30,681 bases of DNA from Gemmiger_A avium (GCA_019114585.1 DXFE01000009.1:1-30681); one strand, 5' to 3'. Positions 6,580 to 14,640 are shown, counted from the first letter of the stretch. The notes: generated by a model not told the origin, from the sequence alone. Numbers and translations: made by a program.

Positions 6580-7599
6580 ATGACCATGAAAAAATTGTTT
6601 GCCGCCGCCGCATCCGCCCTGTTCGCCCTGTCCCTGACGGCCTGCGGCGCGGGTTCTTCCTCTTCCGCCGCCGGCACCTCCTCCACCGCGGGCAATTCCT
6701 CCGCCGGCGAGAGCTACCGCATCGCCATCGTGCAGCAGATGGACCACGCCTCCCTGGACGAGATCCGGCTGGCCATCGAGGCCGAGCTGGACGCCAAGGC
6801 CGAGGAGCTGGGCATCACCATTGAATACAAAGAGTTCAACGGCCAGAACGACCCCACCCTGCTGGGCCAGATCGGCACCCAGGTAGTCAGCGACGGCTTT
6901 GACGCCATCATCCCCATCGCCACCCTGGCGGCCCAGCAGATGCAGCTGGCCACCGAGGGCACCGACATCCCGGTGGTGTTTGCCGCCATCTCCGACCCGG
7001 AGGGCGCGGGCATGACCGGCGAAAACGTGACCGGCACCAGCGACGCGCTGGACACCACCATGATCCTGGACATGATGCTGGCCCAGAACCCGGATCTCAA
7101 GACCGTGGGCCTGCTGTACAGCCAGTCCGAACCGAACAGCGCCCTGCCCATCGCCCAGGCCAAGGAATACCTGGACAGCAAGGGCATCGCCTATGTGGAG
7201 CGCACCGGCAACACCAACGATGAGGTCATCAGCGCCCTGACCAGCATGCTGGACCAGGTGGACGCCATCTTCACCCCCACCGACAACGTGGTGGCCGCCG
7301 TGGAACTGGCCATCGCCCCCACCATGATCGAGGCGGGCGTGCCCCACTACGCAGGCGCGGACTCCTTTGTGCGCAACGGCGCCTTTGCCACCTGCGGCTG
7401 CAACTACACCGAGCTGGGCGCGGTGACCGCCGACATGGCCATTGAGGCCCTGCAGACCGGCACCATCCCCGCAGTTCAGCAGGTAGCCGGCAACATCATC
7501 ACCGTGAACACCGAAACCGCCGCCGGCCTGGGCGCAGACTACAGCATGTTTGCCGATATGGCCGAAAGCCTGGTGGAGGTCACCACCACCGAAGACTGA
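6580..7599 (+). CDS. trpX: Tryptophan ABC transporter substrate-binding lipoprotein
   Basis: Extracellular receptor of the TrpXYZ importer. The 339 residues start with a lipoprotein signal (MTMKKLFAAAASALFALS) and lipobox LTAC (Cys22), then a Ser/Ala/Gly linker. A two-lobed periplasmic-binding fold of the DUF534/COG2984 type follows (YRIAIVQQMDHASLDEIR, DAIIPIATLAAQQM, VVFAAISDPEGAGM, ...FTPTDNVVAAV...). ATG 6580 is chosen because GAGGG (6568-6572) lies 7 nt upstream; ATG 6586 would also work. Related proteins bind aromatic amino acids. The Trp assignment here comes from the T-box specifier, not from the protein alone. It is the first gene of the operon and is followed by a 117-nt gap with a hairpin before the permease. 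Confidence 0.88.
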   Translation: MTMKKLFAAAASALFALSLTACGAGSSSSAAGTSSTAGNSSAGESYRIAIVQQMDHASLDEIRLAIEAELDAKAEELGITIEYKEFNGQNDPTLLGQIGTQVVSDGFDAIIPIATLAAQQMQLATEGTDIPVVFAAISDPEGAGMTGENVTGTSDALDTTMILDMMLAQNPDLKTVGLLYSQSEPNSALPIAQAKEYLDSKGIAYVERTGNTNDEVISALTSMLDQVDAIFTPTDNVVAAVELAIAPTMIEAGVPHYAGADSFVRNGAFATCGCNYTELGAVTADMAIEALQTGTIPAVQQVAGNIITVNTETAAGLGADYSMFADMAESLVEVTTTED

Positions 7600-7628
7600 T
7601 CCTCTCCGCCGCAAACCCCTCGCGGCCG

Positions 7629-7661
7629 GGGCCGTGCCGGGCAGGCTGTCCGGTGCGGCCC
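7629..7661 (+). other. Intercistronic hairpin between trpX and trpY
   Basis: GGGCCG (7629-7634) pairs with CGGCCC (7656-7661), and CCGG with CCGG inside it (7637-7640/7650-7653), with two G-U pairs between and a 9-nt loop. No T tract follows. Such stems after receptor genes often stabilise the upstream mRNA and allow more receptor than permease; that role is inferred. Confidence 0.45.
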
Positions 7662-7716
7662 TGCGCGGGGGGCGCGGCGTTTGTGGTATTCCAAGCTGTA
7701 AGGAGGCCGAATTCCC

Positions 7717-8676
7717 ATGTCATCCTTTCTCACCCTGGCCATCGTGCAGAACGCCCTGGAACTGGGCTTTGTCTACGCGCTGGTGGCGCTGGCGCTCTAT
7801 CTGAGCTACAGCGTGCTGAACATCGCGGACCTGTCCACCGACGGATGTTTTGTGCTGGGCTGTGCGGTGGGGGCCACCGTGGCCCTGGCCGGCCATCCGG
7901 TGCTGGCGCTGTTTGCCGCCATGGGCGCGGGCGTTGTGTCCGGCTTTGTCACCGCCTTTCTCCAGACCCGGCTGGGGGTGCAGAGCATCCTGGCGGGCAT
8001 CATTGTAAACACCGGCCTGTACACCGTGAATATCGCGGCCATGGGCTTTTCCAGCAACCTGAACCTGTTCACCGTTGATACCCTGTTTACCCGGTTTGCA
8101 GCGCTGCTGAGGGGCACCCCGCTGGAGGGCTGGGGCGGCCTTGTCCTGGCGGCGGGCATCACCCTGCTGGCCACGCTGGCACTGCGGCTGTTCCTGGGCA
8201 CCCGGCTGGGTCTGAGCATCCGCGCCACCGGCGACAACGCCGATATGGTGCGTTCCTCCTCCATCAACCCGGCCTTTACCATCACGGTGGGGCTGTGCAT
8301 CAGCGGGTCGCTCACCGCCCTGTCCGGCGCGGTGCTGGCCCAGTACCAGAAAACCTGCGATGTAAACCTGGGCACCGGCATGGTGACTATCGCCCTGGCC
8401 AGCCTGATCATCGGCGAGACCCTGCTGGGCTGGGCCGGGCCCCGGGCGCGGATGCTGGCCCCGGTGGTGGGCAGCGTGGTTTACCGGTTCATCATGGCCA
8501 TCGCGCTGCGGCTGAACCTGCCCGCCGAATGCCTGAAGCTGGTCAGCGCCATCATCGTGGCGGTGGCCATCGCCGCGCCCCGGCTGCGGCAGCTGGCCGC
8601 GCTGCAGAAGCGTAAAATGGCGGTCGCCGGCGCCCGCCGCGCCCGCGCCGCGAAAGGAGGCGATGCCGGATGCTGA
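7717..8676 (+). CDS. trpY: Tryptophan ABC transporter permease
   Basis: Membrane subunit of the importer. The 319 residues hold about eight hydrophobic segments (for example LGFVYALVALALYLSYSVLN, VLALFAAMGAGVVSGFVTAF, GLVLAAGITLLATLALRLFL) of the branched-chain-permease type (BPD_transp_2, COG4120). The cytoplasmic loop LGLSIRATGDNADMVRSSSIN resembles the coupling region of that family. RBS AAGGAGG precedes ATG 7717 by 10 nt. The C-terminus is a basic, Ala/Arg-rich tail. Its last 7 nt overlap the start of the ATPase gene, so the two are translationally coupled. Confidence 0.9.
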   Translation: MSSFLTLAIVQNALELGFVYALVALALYLSYSVLNIADLSTDGCFVLGCAVGATVALAGHPVLALFAAMGAGVVSGFVTAFLQTRLGVQSILAGIIVNTGLYTVNIAAMGFSSNLNLFTVDTLFTRFAALLRGTPLEGWGGLVLAAGITLLATLALRLFLGTRLGLSIRATGDNADMVRSSSINPAFTITVGLCISGSLTALSGAVLAQYQKTCDVNLGTGMVTIALASLIIGETLLGWAGPRARMLAPVVGSVVYRFIMAIALRLNLPAECLKLVSAIIVAVAIAAPRLRQLAALQKRKMAVAGARRARAAKGGDAGC

Positions 8677-9479
8677 CCCTGACCGATCTGAGCAAGACCT
8701 TCAATCCCGGCACCGTAAACGAGAAAAAAGCCCTGCAAAAGGTGAACCTGCACCTGGCGCCGGGGGATTTCGCCACCATCGTGGGCTCCAACGGGGCGGG
8801 CAAAAGCACCCTGTTTGCCGCCATCGCCGGCAGCTTTTACCCGGACGAGGGCAGCGTGGAGCTGGACGGGCAGGACGTGACCTTCCTGCCGGAGCACAAG
8901 CGCAGCCGCCAGCTGGGCCGCCTGTTCCAGGACCCGCTGCGGGGCACCGCCCCCCATATGACCATTGAGGAAAACCTGTCCCTGGCCTATCTGCGGGCCA
9001 GCCGGGCCAAGGGCGGCATCCTGAGCCGGGTGACCAAGGCGCAGCGGGAACTGTTCCGGGAGCGTCTGGCCTCGCTGGGCCTGGGCCTGGAGGACCGGAT
9101 GAAGCAGCCGGTGGGGCTGCTGAGCGGCGGCCAGCGGCAGGCGCTGACCCTGCTGATGGCCACCCTGGTGACCCCGAAGCTGCTGCTGCTGGACGAGCAC
9201 ACCGCCGCCCTGGACCCGGGCACCGCCGCGGTGGTGCTGGACCTGACCGAAAAGATCGTGGCGGAAAATCACATCACCTGCCTGATGATCACCCACAACA
9301 TGCCGGACGCGCTGCGGCTGGGCAACCGGACCCTGATGATGGATTCCGGCCGGATCGTGCTGGACGTGCAGGGCGAGGAGCGGGCCGGCATGACGGTGGC
9401 CGACCTGCTGGAGCGGTTTGGCCGCAGCACCGGCCGCGCCATGGACAACGACCGCATCCTGCTGAGCGGCCTGGAATAA
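8670..9479 (+). CDS. trpZ: Tryptophan ABC transporter ATP-binding protein
   Basis: Cytoplasmic ATPase powering TrpXY import. The 269 residues contain Walker A GSNGAGKST (about 39-47), Q-loop LFQDPLRG, signature LSGGQRQ (about 151-157), Walker B LLLLDEHTAALD and the H-loop His in MITHNM. The long insert after the Q-loop with TAPHMTIEENL is typical of COG1101. AAAGGAGG at the end of trpY serves as its RBS. A strong terminator 11 nt after the stop closes the operon. The substrate is assigned by operon and T-box, not by this sequence. Confidence 0.92.
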   Translation: MLTLTDLSKTFNPGTVNEKKALQKVNLHLAPGDFATIVGSNGAGKSTLFAAIAGSFYPDEGSVELDGQDVTFLPEHKRSRQLGRLFQDPLRGTAPHMTIEENLSLAYLRASRAKGGILSRVTKAQRELFRERLASLGLGLEDRMKQPVGLLSGGQRQALTLLMATLVTPKLLLLDEHTAALDPGTAAVVLDLTEKIVAENHITCLMITHNMPDALRLGNRTLMMDSGRIVLDVQGEERAGMTVADLLERFGRSTGRAMDNDRILLSGLE

Positions 9480-9490
9480 ACCGAATCTGT

Positions 9491-9521
9491 ACCCCGGAGG
9501 CCCGCGCCTCCGGGGTATTTT
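9491..9521 (+). terminator. Intrinsic terminator of the trpXYZ operon
   Basis: Perfect 10-bp stem ACCCCGGAGG/CCTCCGGGGT with a 6-nt loop, then ATTTT. Confidence 0.88.
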
Positions 9522-9612
9522 GCGCTTTACACAAAGTTTCTCCGTTTTTCTTGTACATGTAATACAAAACCCATCGGCCCCGTGGCGGCAAAAGATTGTC
9601 GATTTTCCAAGC

Positions 9613-9641
9613 TGTTCAAGCGGGTGCGGGGCGGCTATAAT
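9613..9641 (+). promoter_or_regulatory. Probable promoter of the first MATE gene
   Basis: Perfect -10 TATAAT (9636-9641) with TGTTCA (9613-9618) at 17 bp as a weak -35. The following ~110-nt leader is G-rich and foldable: GCCGCGCGGG with CCCGCCGCGGC, then GCGGCC with GGCCGC. A TTGTA-N7-TACAA dyad lies upstream at 9551-9567 and may be a regulator site. Confidence 0.5.
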
Positions 9642-9758
9642 AGGTGCGGTGCCGCGCGGGAAGGGAAAGCCCGCCGCGGCCGGGAAGAAACGCGGCCAAA
9701 AGGGCCGCAGCGGGAAAGGCGGCAAGGGGCCGCACAGAGGGAAAGTGAGGAACATATC

Positions 9759-11108
9759 ATGGAACAGACGCGCACAGCCGGGCCGGCGCGGCCCTCGCTG
9801 CTGAAGATGACCTGGCCGGTGTTCATCGAGCTGCTTTTGCAGATGCTGGTGGGCAACATCGACCAGATCATGCTCAGCCGGTACAACGATACGGCGGTGG
9901 CCGCGGTGGGCAACGCCAACACGGTGATCAATATCCTGATCCTGACCTTTAACGTGATCAGCCTGGCCTCCACGATTCTGGTCAGCCAGTATCTGGGCGC
10001 CCGGCAGGAGCAGACGGTGCGGCAGGTATACGTGCTCAGCTGTCTGGTTAACCTGATGGTAAGCCTGACCCTTACCGTCGGGCTGCTGGCGGCGGCAGGC
10101 CCGCTGGTAGCGCTGATGGGGGTGCCCGCCGAAGCCGCGCCGGAGTGCCTGGCCTATCTGCGGGTGGCGGCGCTGAGCCTGCCGTTCCAGGCGCTGATGC
10201 TCACCTTCAGCGCGTTTCTGCGGGCCCACGCCCGGATGACCGTCATCATGCTGACCACCGGCCTGATCAACCTGCTGAACATCGCAGGCAACACCGCCTT
10301 TATCTACGGTCTGGGGCCCCTGCCCCAGCTGGGCGCGGCGGGCGCGGCCCTGTCCACCACCCTGTGCCGGATCGCGGGCACGGCGGTGCTGGCGGCGGCG
10401 TTTCTGCGCAGCGTGCCCGGCGCCACCCTCTCCCCTGCCCTGCTGCGGCCGTTTCCGAAACCGCTGCTGCGGCGGCTGCTGGGTATCGGTCTGCCGGCGG
10501 GCGGCGAGGGCCTGTCCTACAACCTGAGCCAGGCCGCCAGCCTGGTGTTCATCAACGCCATGGGTACCTACGCCGTCACTACCCGGATGTACGCCTCCAT
10601 GTTCGCCCAGGTGTGCTACATGCTCATCAGCGCGGTCAGCCAGGCGGTGGCCATCCTGGTGGGGTACTCGGTGGGTGCGCGGGATTTTGACCAGGCCAAG
10701 CGGGACAACGCCCGGGTGCTGCAGCTGTTCCTGCCCATTACGGTGGGCATTGCCCTGGCGCTGGCGGTGTTTGCCCGCCCGCTCTACGGTTTGCTGAGCA
10801 CCGATCCCCGTGTCATTGCGCTGGGCGCCCGGCTTATGTGGATCGAGGTCGTGCTGGAGATCGGCCGCTGTTTGAATATTGTGCTGGTGCGCAATCTGCA
10901 GGCGGTGGGCGACGTGCGGTTCCCGGTGGGCGTGGGGATCCTGAGCCAGTGGATCATCGCCGTGGGCATGGCCTGGGTACTGGGTGTCTGGCTGCAGCTG
11001 GGCCTGGCGGGGGTCTGGCTGGCCTACGCGCTGGACGAGAACCTGCGGGGTGTGATCTTTATTTTCCGCTGGCGGCGGGGCCGCTGGCAGCAGATTGAGA
11101 CGGTATAA
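9759..11108 (+). CDS. MATE family multidrug/metabolite exporter
   Basis: Cation-coupled efflux transporter of the inner membrane. The 449 residues form two six-helix halves. N-terminal MTWPVFIELLLQMLVGNIDQIMLSRYND and the internal GIGLPAGGEGLSYNLSQAASLVFINAMG are the equivalent first segments of each half, as in MatE (NorM/DinF-like). ATG 9759 is chosen because GTGAGGAA sits 8 nt before it; an open frame extends upstream but over GC-rich leader without such a site. It is monocistronic by appearance, with a promoter before it and another one right after. The substrate is unknown. Confidence 0.9.
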   Translation: MEQTRTAGPARPSLLKMTWPVFIELLLQMLVGNIDQIMLSRYNDTAVAAVGNANTVINILILTFNVISLASTILVSQYLGARQEQTVRQVYVLSCLVNLMVSLTLTVGLLAAAGPLVALMGVPAEAAPECLAYLRVAALSLPFQALMLTFSAFLRAHARMTVIMLTTGLINLLNIAGNTAFIYGLGPLPQLGAAGAALSTTLCRIAGTAVLAAAFLRSVPGATLSPALLRPFPKPLLRRLLGIGLPAGGEGLSYNLSQAASLVFINAMGTYAVTTRMYASMFAQVCYMLISAVSQAVAILVGYSVGARDFDQAKRDNARVLQLFLPITVGIALALAVFARPLYGLLSTDPRVIALGARLMWIEVVLEIGRCLNIVLVRNLQAVGDVRFPVGVGILSQWIIAVGMAWVLGVWLQLGLAGVWLAYALDENLRGVIFIFRWRRGRWQQIETV

Positions 11109-11129
11109 ACTGTGTTTTTTTACCGGCAC

Positions 11130-11160
11130 TTTACACAAACCGCGCATTTTATGCTATAAT
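11130..11160 (+). promoter_or_regulatory. Promoter of the FHA-domain gene
   Basis: Extended -10 TGCTATAAT (core TATAAT 11155-11160) with TTTACA (11130-11135) at 19 bp, or TTACAC at 18 bp. It starts only 22 nt after the MATE stop codon. Confidence 0.65.
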
Positions 11161-11231
11161 AGGGTATCTGACTTGTTTCAAAGTTGTAACGGGCCGTATC
11201 ATGGGCCCTGCTTCCAAGGAGGTACTTCGCT

Positions 11232-12266
11232 ATGAATCTGGCTCCGCTTCCCACCGGCGTTCTGCGTATGCGCGCCGGCCTGGACGAGCTGGTATTTTAC
11301 CCGGACCAGCGGCCCATCCTGCCGGACCGGCTTTCGGCCATGACCGGCAGCGGCCAGCCGCTGCTGCCCTGCCGCCTGCTGGACGAGGATGGCCGGGTGG
11401 CCCTGGTATACGATGTAGGCAGCCGGCTGCGGATCAGCAAGCTGCTGCGGCTGCGTCCGCAGGAGATCTGGCCCGCGGCGGCGGCGCTCCGGGCGCTCTG
11501 CCTGGCGGTGCAGGGGCTGCCGGCGGCGGGCCTTGGCCCCGAAGGGCTGAGCTTCTGCCCCGATCACATCTTCTGGGACGCGGCACGGAAGGGCGTATAC
11601 CTGACCTATCTGCCCCTGCCCTGTGAGCAGGCCCCGGAGCAGCGGCTGCGGGACGCGGCGCTGGAACTGGCCCGGATCGCGCCCGGCACGCCGGACGCCC
11701 GGCGGCTGGCGGATTATGTGTCCCAGCCGGATTTCTCGTCCATGGGGCTGCGTCACCTGGCGGAGAGCATGATGGCCGCTGAGCCGGCCCGCACCGACGA
11801 GATCGAGGTGCCGCTCTATCCCGTGCAGGAGGAGTTCACCACCTTTATCGAGAGCGCGCCCCGGCCGGAGGGTACTCTGACCAGCGCCACCGGCAACCTG
11901 TATGAGCTGCAGCGGCGGCAGATGCTGGCGGCTGCCCGGCAGGAGGGCGGCGGCGTGCGGCTGTGCATCACGGCGGGGCAGGATTCCAGCCATGTGAACG
12001 TGTCCCAGCTGCCCTGTGTGATCGGCCGCAGCCCGGAGATGGCCCAGCTGGTGCTGGAGGATCCGCAGCTGAGCCGCCGTCACGCGGTGCTGGAATGGGT
12101 GGACGGGCGCCTGTGCGCCCGGGACCTGGGGTCCAAGAACGGGATGTCGGTGGACGGGGTGCGATACCCGGCAGGCCAGGCGGTGCCGCTGCCGGTGGGG
12201 GCGACCCTGACGCTGGGCCAGACGCTGATCACGGTGGAAGGCCTGCTGGACAGCGAATCGGTATAA
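11232..12266 (+). CDS. FHA-domain protein with N-terminal DUF6382-like domain
   Basis: A 344-residue cytoplasmic protein. The C-terminal FHA domain (about 250-335) binds phosphothreonine peptides and has all key motifs: VIGRSPE, LSRRHAVL and DLGSKNGMSVDG. The N-terminal ~190 residues (YDVGSRLRISKLLRLR, GLSFCPDHIFWD, YLTYLPLPCE) look like the DUF6382 region found fused to FHA in clostridia, which resembles a degenerate kinase-like fold. The middle is linker. AAGGAGG lies 9 nt before ATG 11232. In other genomes such proteins often sit near Ser/Thr kinases or type VII secretion genes. None is present here, so its partner is unknown. Confidence 0.85.
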   Translation: MNLAPLPTGVLRMRAGLDELVFYPDQRPILPDRLSAMTGSGQPLLPCRLLDEDGRVALVYDVGSRLRISKLLRLRPQEIWPAAAALRALCLAVQGLPAAGLGPEGLSFCPDHIFWDAARKGVYLTYLPLPCEQAPEQRLRDAALELARIAPGTPDARRLADYVSQPDFSSMGLRHLAESMMAAEPARTDEIEVPLYPVQEEFTTFIESAPRPEGTLTSATGNLYELQRRQMLAAARQEGGGVRLCITAGQDSSHVNVSQLPCVIGRSPEMAQLVLEDPQLSRRHAVLEWVDGRLCARDLGSKNGMSVDGVRYPAGQAVPLPVGATLTLGQTLITVEGLLDSESV

Positions 12267-12277
12267 ACCAACACACA

Positions 12278-12308
12278 GAACCGCCGTTTTGAAGCGAAAC
12301 GGCGGTTC
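12278..12308 (+). terminator. Hairpin after the FHA gene (probable terminator)
   Basis: Perfect 12-bp stem GAACCGCCGTTT/AAACGGCGGTTC with a 7-nt loop, 12 nt past the stop codon. The tail GATTCGTTATATT is poor in T, so termination may be incomplete, with read-through to the patatin gene. Confidence 0.5.
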
Positions 12309-12343
12309 GATTCGTTATATTGTCAGAAAACGGGGTGATTTAT

Positions 12344-13198
12344 ATGGGCAAAAGCGCATTGATTCTGGAGGGCGGGGCCTTCCGGGGGAATTTCACCAGC
12401 GGCGTGCTGGATGTCTGGATGGAGGAAGGCCTGTGGACCGACGCGGTGGCCGGTACCAGCGCGGGGGCGCTGAACGGGCTGTACTACGCGGCCCGGCAGC
12501 CGCACACGGCCATCCGGGTAAACACCGAGTTTGCCCGGGATTCCCATTACGTGGGGCTGCGGGCGTTCGCGGCCAGCCGCAGTTTCGTGAACTTTGATTA
12601 TCTGTTCGACGATATCTGCAAAGAGCGGATTCCCTTTGATTTTGAGGGATTGGAACATTCTCCGATCCGGTACATGGCGGTGGCCACCAACTGCAACACC
12701 GGCAAGGCGGCCTATTTTGAAAGGGGCGGCCCGGTGGATGTGTATCAGGCGGCGCGGGCGTCCAGCAGCATGCCGCTGTTCAGCCCCTTTGTGACGCTGG
12801 AGGGCGAGCCCTATCTGGACGGCGGGATCAGCTGTTCTTTCCCGCTGCAGTGGGCGCTGGACGAGGGATATGAGAAGATCGTGGTGGTGACCACCCGTCC
12901 GCTGGGATTCCGCAAGGAGCGGCTGAGCAAGCGGATGAAGGATCTGTATTATGCCCGGTACCGGCACTGGCCGGAGCTGATGAAAGCGCTGCTGTATATG
13001 CCGGTGCAGTATAACAAACTGATGGATCTGACCGACCGCCTGGCGGAAGAAGGCCGGATCCTGGTGGTGCGGCCCGCCGCGCCGCTGGCGGTGGATCGCC
13101 TGGAACGGGATCCGGATAAGCTGCAGCTGGTCTATTCCCAGGGCCGCGAGCAGGGCCTGCGCGCCGTGCCGGCTCTGCGGGAGTTGCTGGCGGAGTAA
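12344..13198 (+). CDS. Patatin-like phospholipase
   Basis: Predicted cytoplasmic or membrane-associated lipid acyl hydrolase with a Ser-Asp dyad. The 284 residues show the oxyanion loop GGAFRG (10-15), nucleophile elbow GTSAG with Ser39, and catalytic Asp159 in YLDGGIS. It resembles the YjjU/RssA-type bacterial patatins. ATG 12344 is chosen because GGGGTGA (12332-12338) precedes it at good spacing; a TTG further upstream lacks one. The DNA between this gene and the FHA gene is 77 nt and holds a hairpin. The physiological lipid is unknown. Confidence 0.9.
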   Translation: MGKSALILEGGAFRGNFTSGVLDVWMEEGLWTDAVAGTSAGALNGLYYAARQPHTAIRVNTEFARDSHYVGLRAFAASRSFVNFDYLFDDICKERIPFDFEGLEHSPIRYMAVATNCNTGKAAYFERGGPVDVYQAARASSSMPLFSPFVTLEGEPYLDGGISCSFPLQWALDEGYEKIVVVTTRPLGFRKERLSKRMKDLYYARYRHWPELMKALLYMPVQYNKLMDLTDRLAEEGRILVVRPAAPLAVDRLERDPDKLQLVYSQGREQGLRAVPALRELLAE

Positions 13199-13499
13199 GA
13201 ACGAAGCTGATCTGGGGGATATAACATATCCCCCAGACCCCCGGAAATCAGGGCCGGAATACTCCGGCCCTTGGAACAAAACAAAATCGGGCCGGTGCGT
13301 ATTGATATACGCACCGGCCTTACTTTATATAAAATTTCCTATGGCCGAAAAGATTCGGTCATGTATTCCGGGGGGGCCGGGTCTGCGAAGCAGCTGGGTC
13401 TCCAGTGGAGACCCAGACCGGCAGCGCGGTCGGCGCAGCCGGGCGGGCGCATCGTTGTTGCGCCCGCAGCGCTGGGGGGAATCGTTGATTCCCCCCCTA
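13199..13499. repeat. Intergenic region packed with seven hairpins
   Basis: No gene. Perfect or near-perfect stems in order: 13211-13237 (12 bp, loop AAC), 13250-13271 (9 bp), 13290-13319 (13 bp, loop TGAT, followed by TTACTTTATAT and the best terminator candidate for the patatin gene), 13341-13362 (9 bp with one G-U), 13394-13416 (10 bp, loop AGT, inside a wider CCGGGTCTG/CAGACCGG pairing), 13443-13467 (9 bp) and 13474-13496 (10 bp, loop GTT). The last ends 3 nt from the stop codon of the convergent LysR gene. The last two share ATCGTTG in loop and stem. Confidence 0.7.
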
Positions 13500-14396
13500 T
13501 CATCCCTCGCTCCCCTCGGTCAGGTGTTTCCAGAACGCCCGGCTGGCGGCGCTCAGGGGGCGGCCCTGGACGCGGGCGGCGTAGATCCAGCGGGGCGGCA
13601 TGCTGAACGCCAGCCGCAGCGGTGTAACCGCGCCGCTCTCCACCAGCGGCCGGGCCAGCCCGGCAGGCACAAACCCCACCCCCAGATCATGCTGCACCGT
13701 TGCCAGCACCAGGTCGGCGGTTGTCACCTCCACCTCCGGGTTCAGGTTCAGCCCCTTGGCGGCAAACAACTCGTCGTAAAAATCCCGGGCGCAGGTTCCC
13801 GGTTCCAGGCAGATCATCGGCAGCCCGGCCAGATCCCGCAGATGCAGCGGCTTGCGTGCCAGATGTGCCATTCCCGGCCCCGCCACCAGCATCTCCTCCA
13901 CCCGCACCAGCGGATGCAGCTTGACCTCCTTGCCTGTCTGCACCGGGCCGCTCACCACCGCCATCTCCACCCGGCCGCTGCGCAGATGGGCCAGCGCCTG
14001 GGGCGTGGTTCCGTTGGTCAGATGCAGCCGCACCCCCGGCCACCGGGCCCGGAAACTGTCCATCCGGTCCAGCAGCAATTCATGCAGGGCCGTCTCGGTG
14101 GAACTCAGCCGCACCACGCCGCCCTGCAGGCTCAGCGCCCCCGCCAGTTCCGCTTCCCCCTGCTGCAGCCGCTCGCAGGCCGGGCCCACTGTGTGATACA
14201 GCAGTTCCCCCTCCGCTGTCAGGCTCACCCCGCGGCGGGTGCGCACAAACAGGGTGCAGCCCAGCTGCTGCTCCAGGCTCTGGATGCACCGGGTCACCGA
14301 CGGCTGGCTGCTCATCAGCGCCCGGGCCGCCCCGGTAAAACTGCGGCTGCGCGCCACCTGGCAGAACACCCGGTAATACTCAAAGTTCACCGCCAT
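13500..14396 (-). CDS. LysR-family transcriptional regulator
   Basis: DNA-binding regulator of 298 residues. The N-terminal winged helix-turn-helix (about 1-60) reads NFEYYRVFCQVARSRSFTGA with SSQPSVTRCIQSLEQQLGCTLF, a textbook LysR motif. The effector domain follows (about 90-295, GGVVRLSSTETALHELLLDR onwards, with DLVLATVQHDLGVGFVPAGLA). ATG 14396 has AGGGGGTG at proper distance; a GTG at 14405 is possible but too close to that site. It is transcribed divergently from a MATE exporter, so it probably controls that gene and itself. The ligand is unknown. Confidence 0.92.
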   Translation of the reverse strand: MAVNFEYYRVFCQVARSRSFTGAARALMSSQPSVTRCIQSLEQQLGCTLFVRTRRGVSLTAEGELLYHTVGPACERLQQGEAELAGALSLQGGVVRLSSTETALHELLLDRMDSFRARWPGVRLHLTNGTTPQALAHLRSGRVEMAVVSGPVQTGKEVKLHPLVRVEEMLVAGPGMAHLARKPLHLRDLAGLPMICLEPGTCARDFYDELFAAKGLNLNPEVEVTTADLVLATVQHDLGVGFVPAGLARPLVESGAVTPLRLAFSMPPRWIYAARVQGRPLSAASRAFWKHLTEGSEG

Positions 14397-14523
14397 ATAC
14401 GGCACCCCCTGTTTTTTGTCCGAACCACGTTCGGCGTTTTTCTGTCTCCTGCGCCGGAAAATCCGCCCGCCGCCCCGCTTTCAGGGCTTCCGGACCGCCC
14501 GGTCTGCCATACGCTTTTGTTAT

Positions 14524-14552
14524 AGTATAAATACAAAACCGGCATTTTGCAA
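14524..14552 (-). promoter_or_regulatory. Promoter of the lysR gene (shares -35 with the MATE promoter)
   Basis: On the minus strand, TTGCAA (14552-14547), 17-bp spacer, TATACT (14529-14524). TTGCAA is its own reverse complement, so the same six bases also serve the plus-strand promoter. Confidence 0.55.
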
Positions 14553-14574
14553 ATCGTTTCTTCTGCGCTATACT
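14547..14574 (+). promoter_or_regulatory. Promoter of the second MATE gene
   Basis: TTGCAA (14547-14552), 16-bp spacer, TATACT (14569-14574). The -10 lies within the imperfect dyad CGCT-N9-AGCG, a candidate LysR contact site. Confidence 0.55.
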
Positions 14575-14640
14575 ATACAGCGTAGCCGTCCGCCGTCCGG
14601 GCAGGCGGGGTTTTTGCAGTGATAGAGGGAGTGTTCGTTT

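Noticed and set aside
8481..11147. Open frame of almost 900 codons on the minus strand opposite trpZ and the MATE gene
   Set aside because: Composition is His/Gln/Gly-rich antisense shadow, it spans a terminator and a promoter, and the plus-strand genes carry full family motifs.
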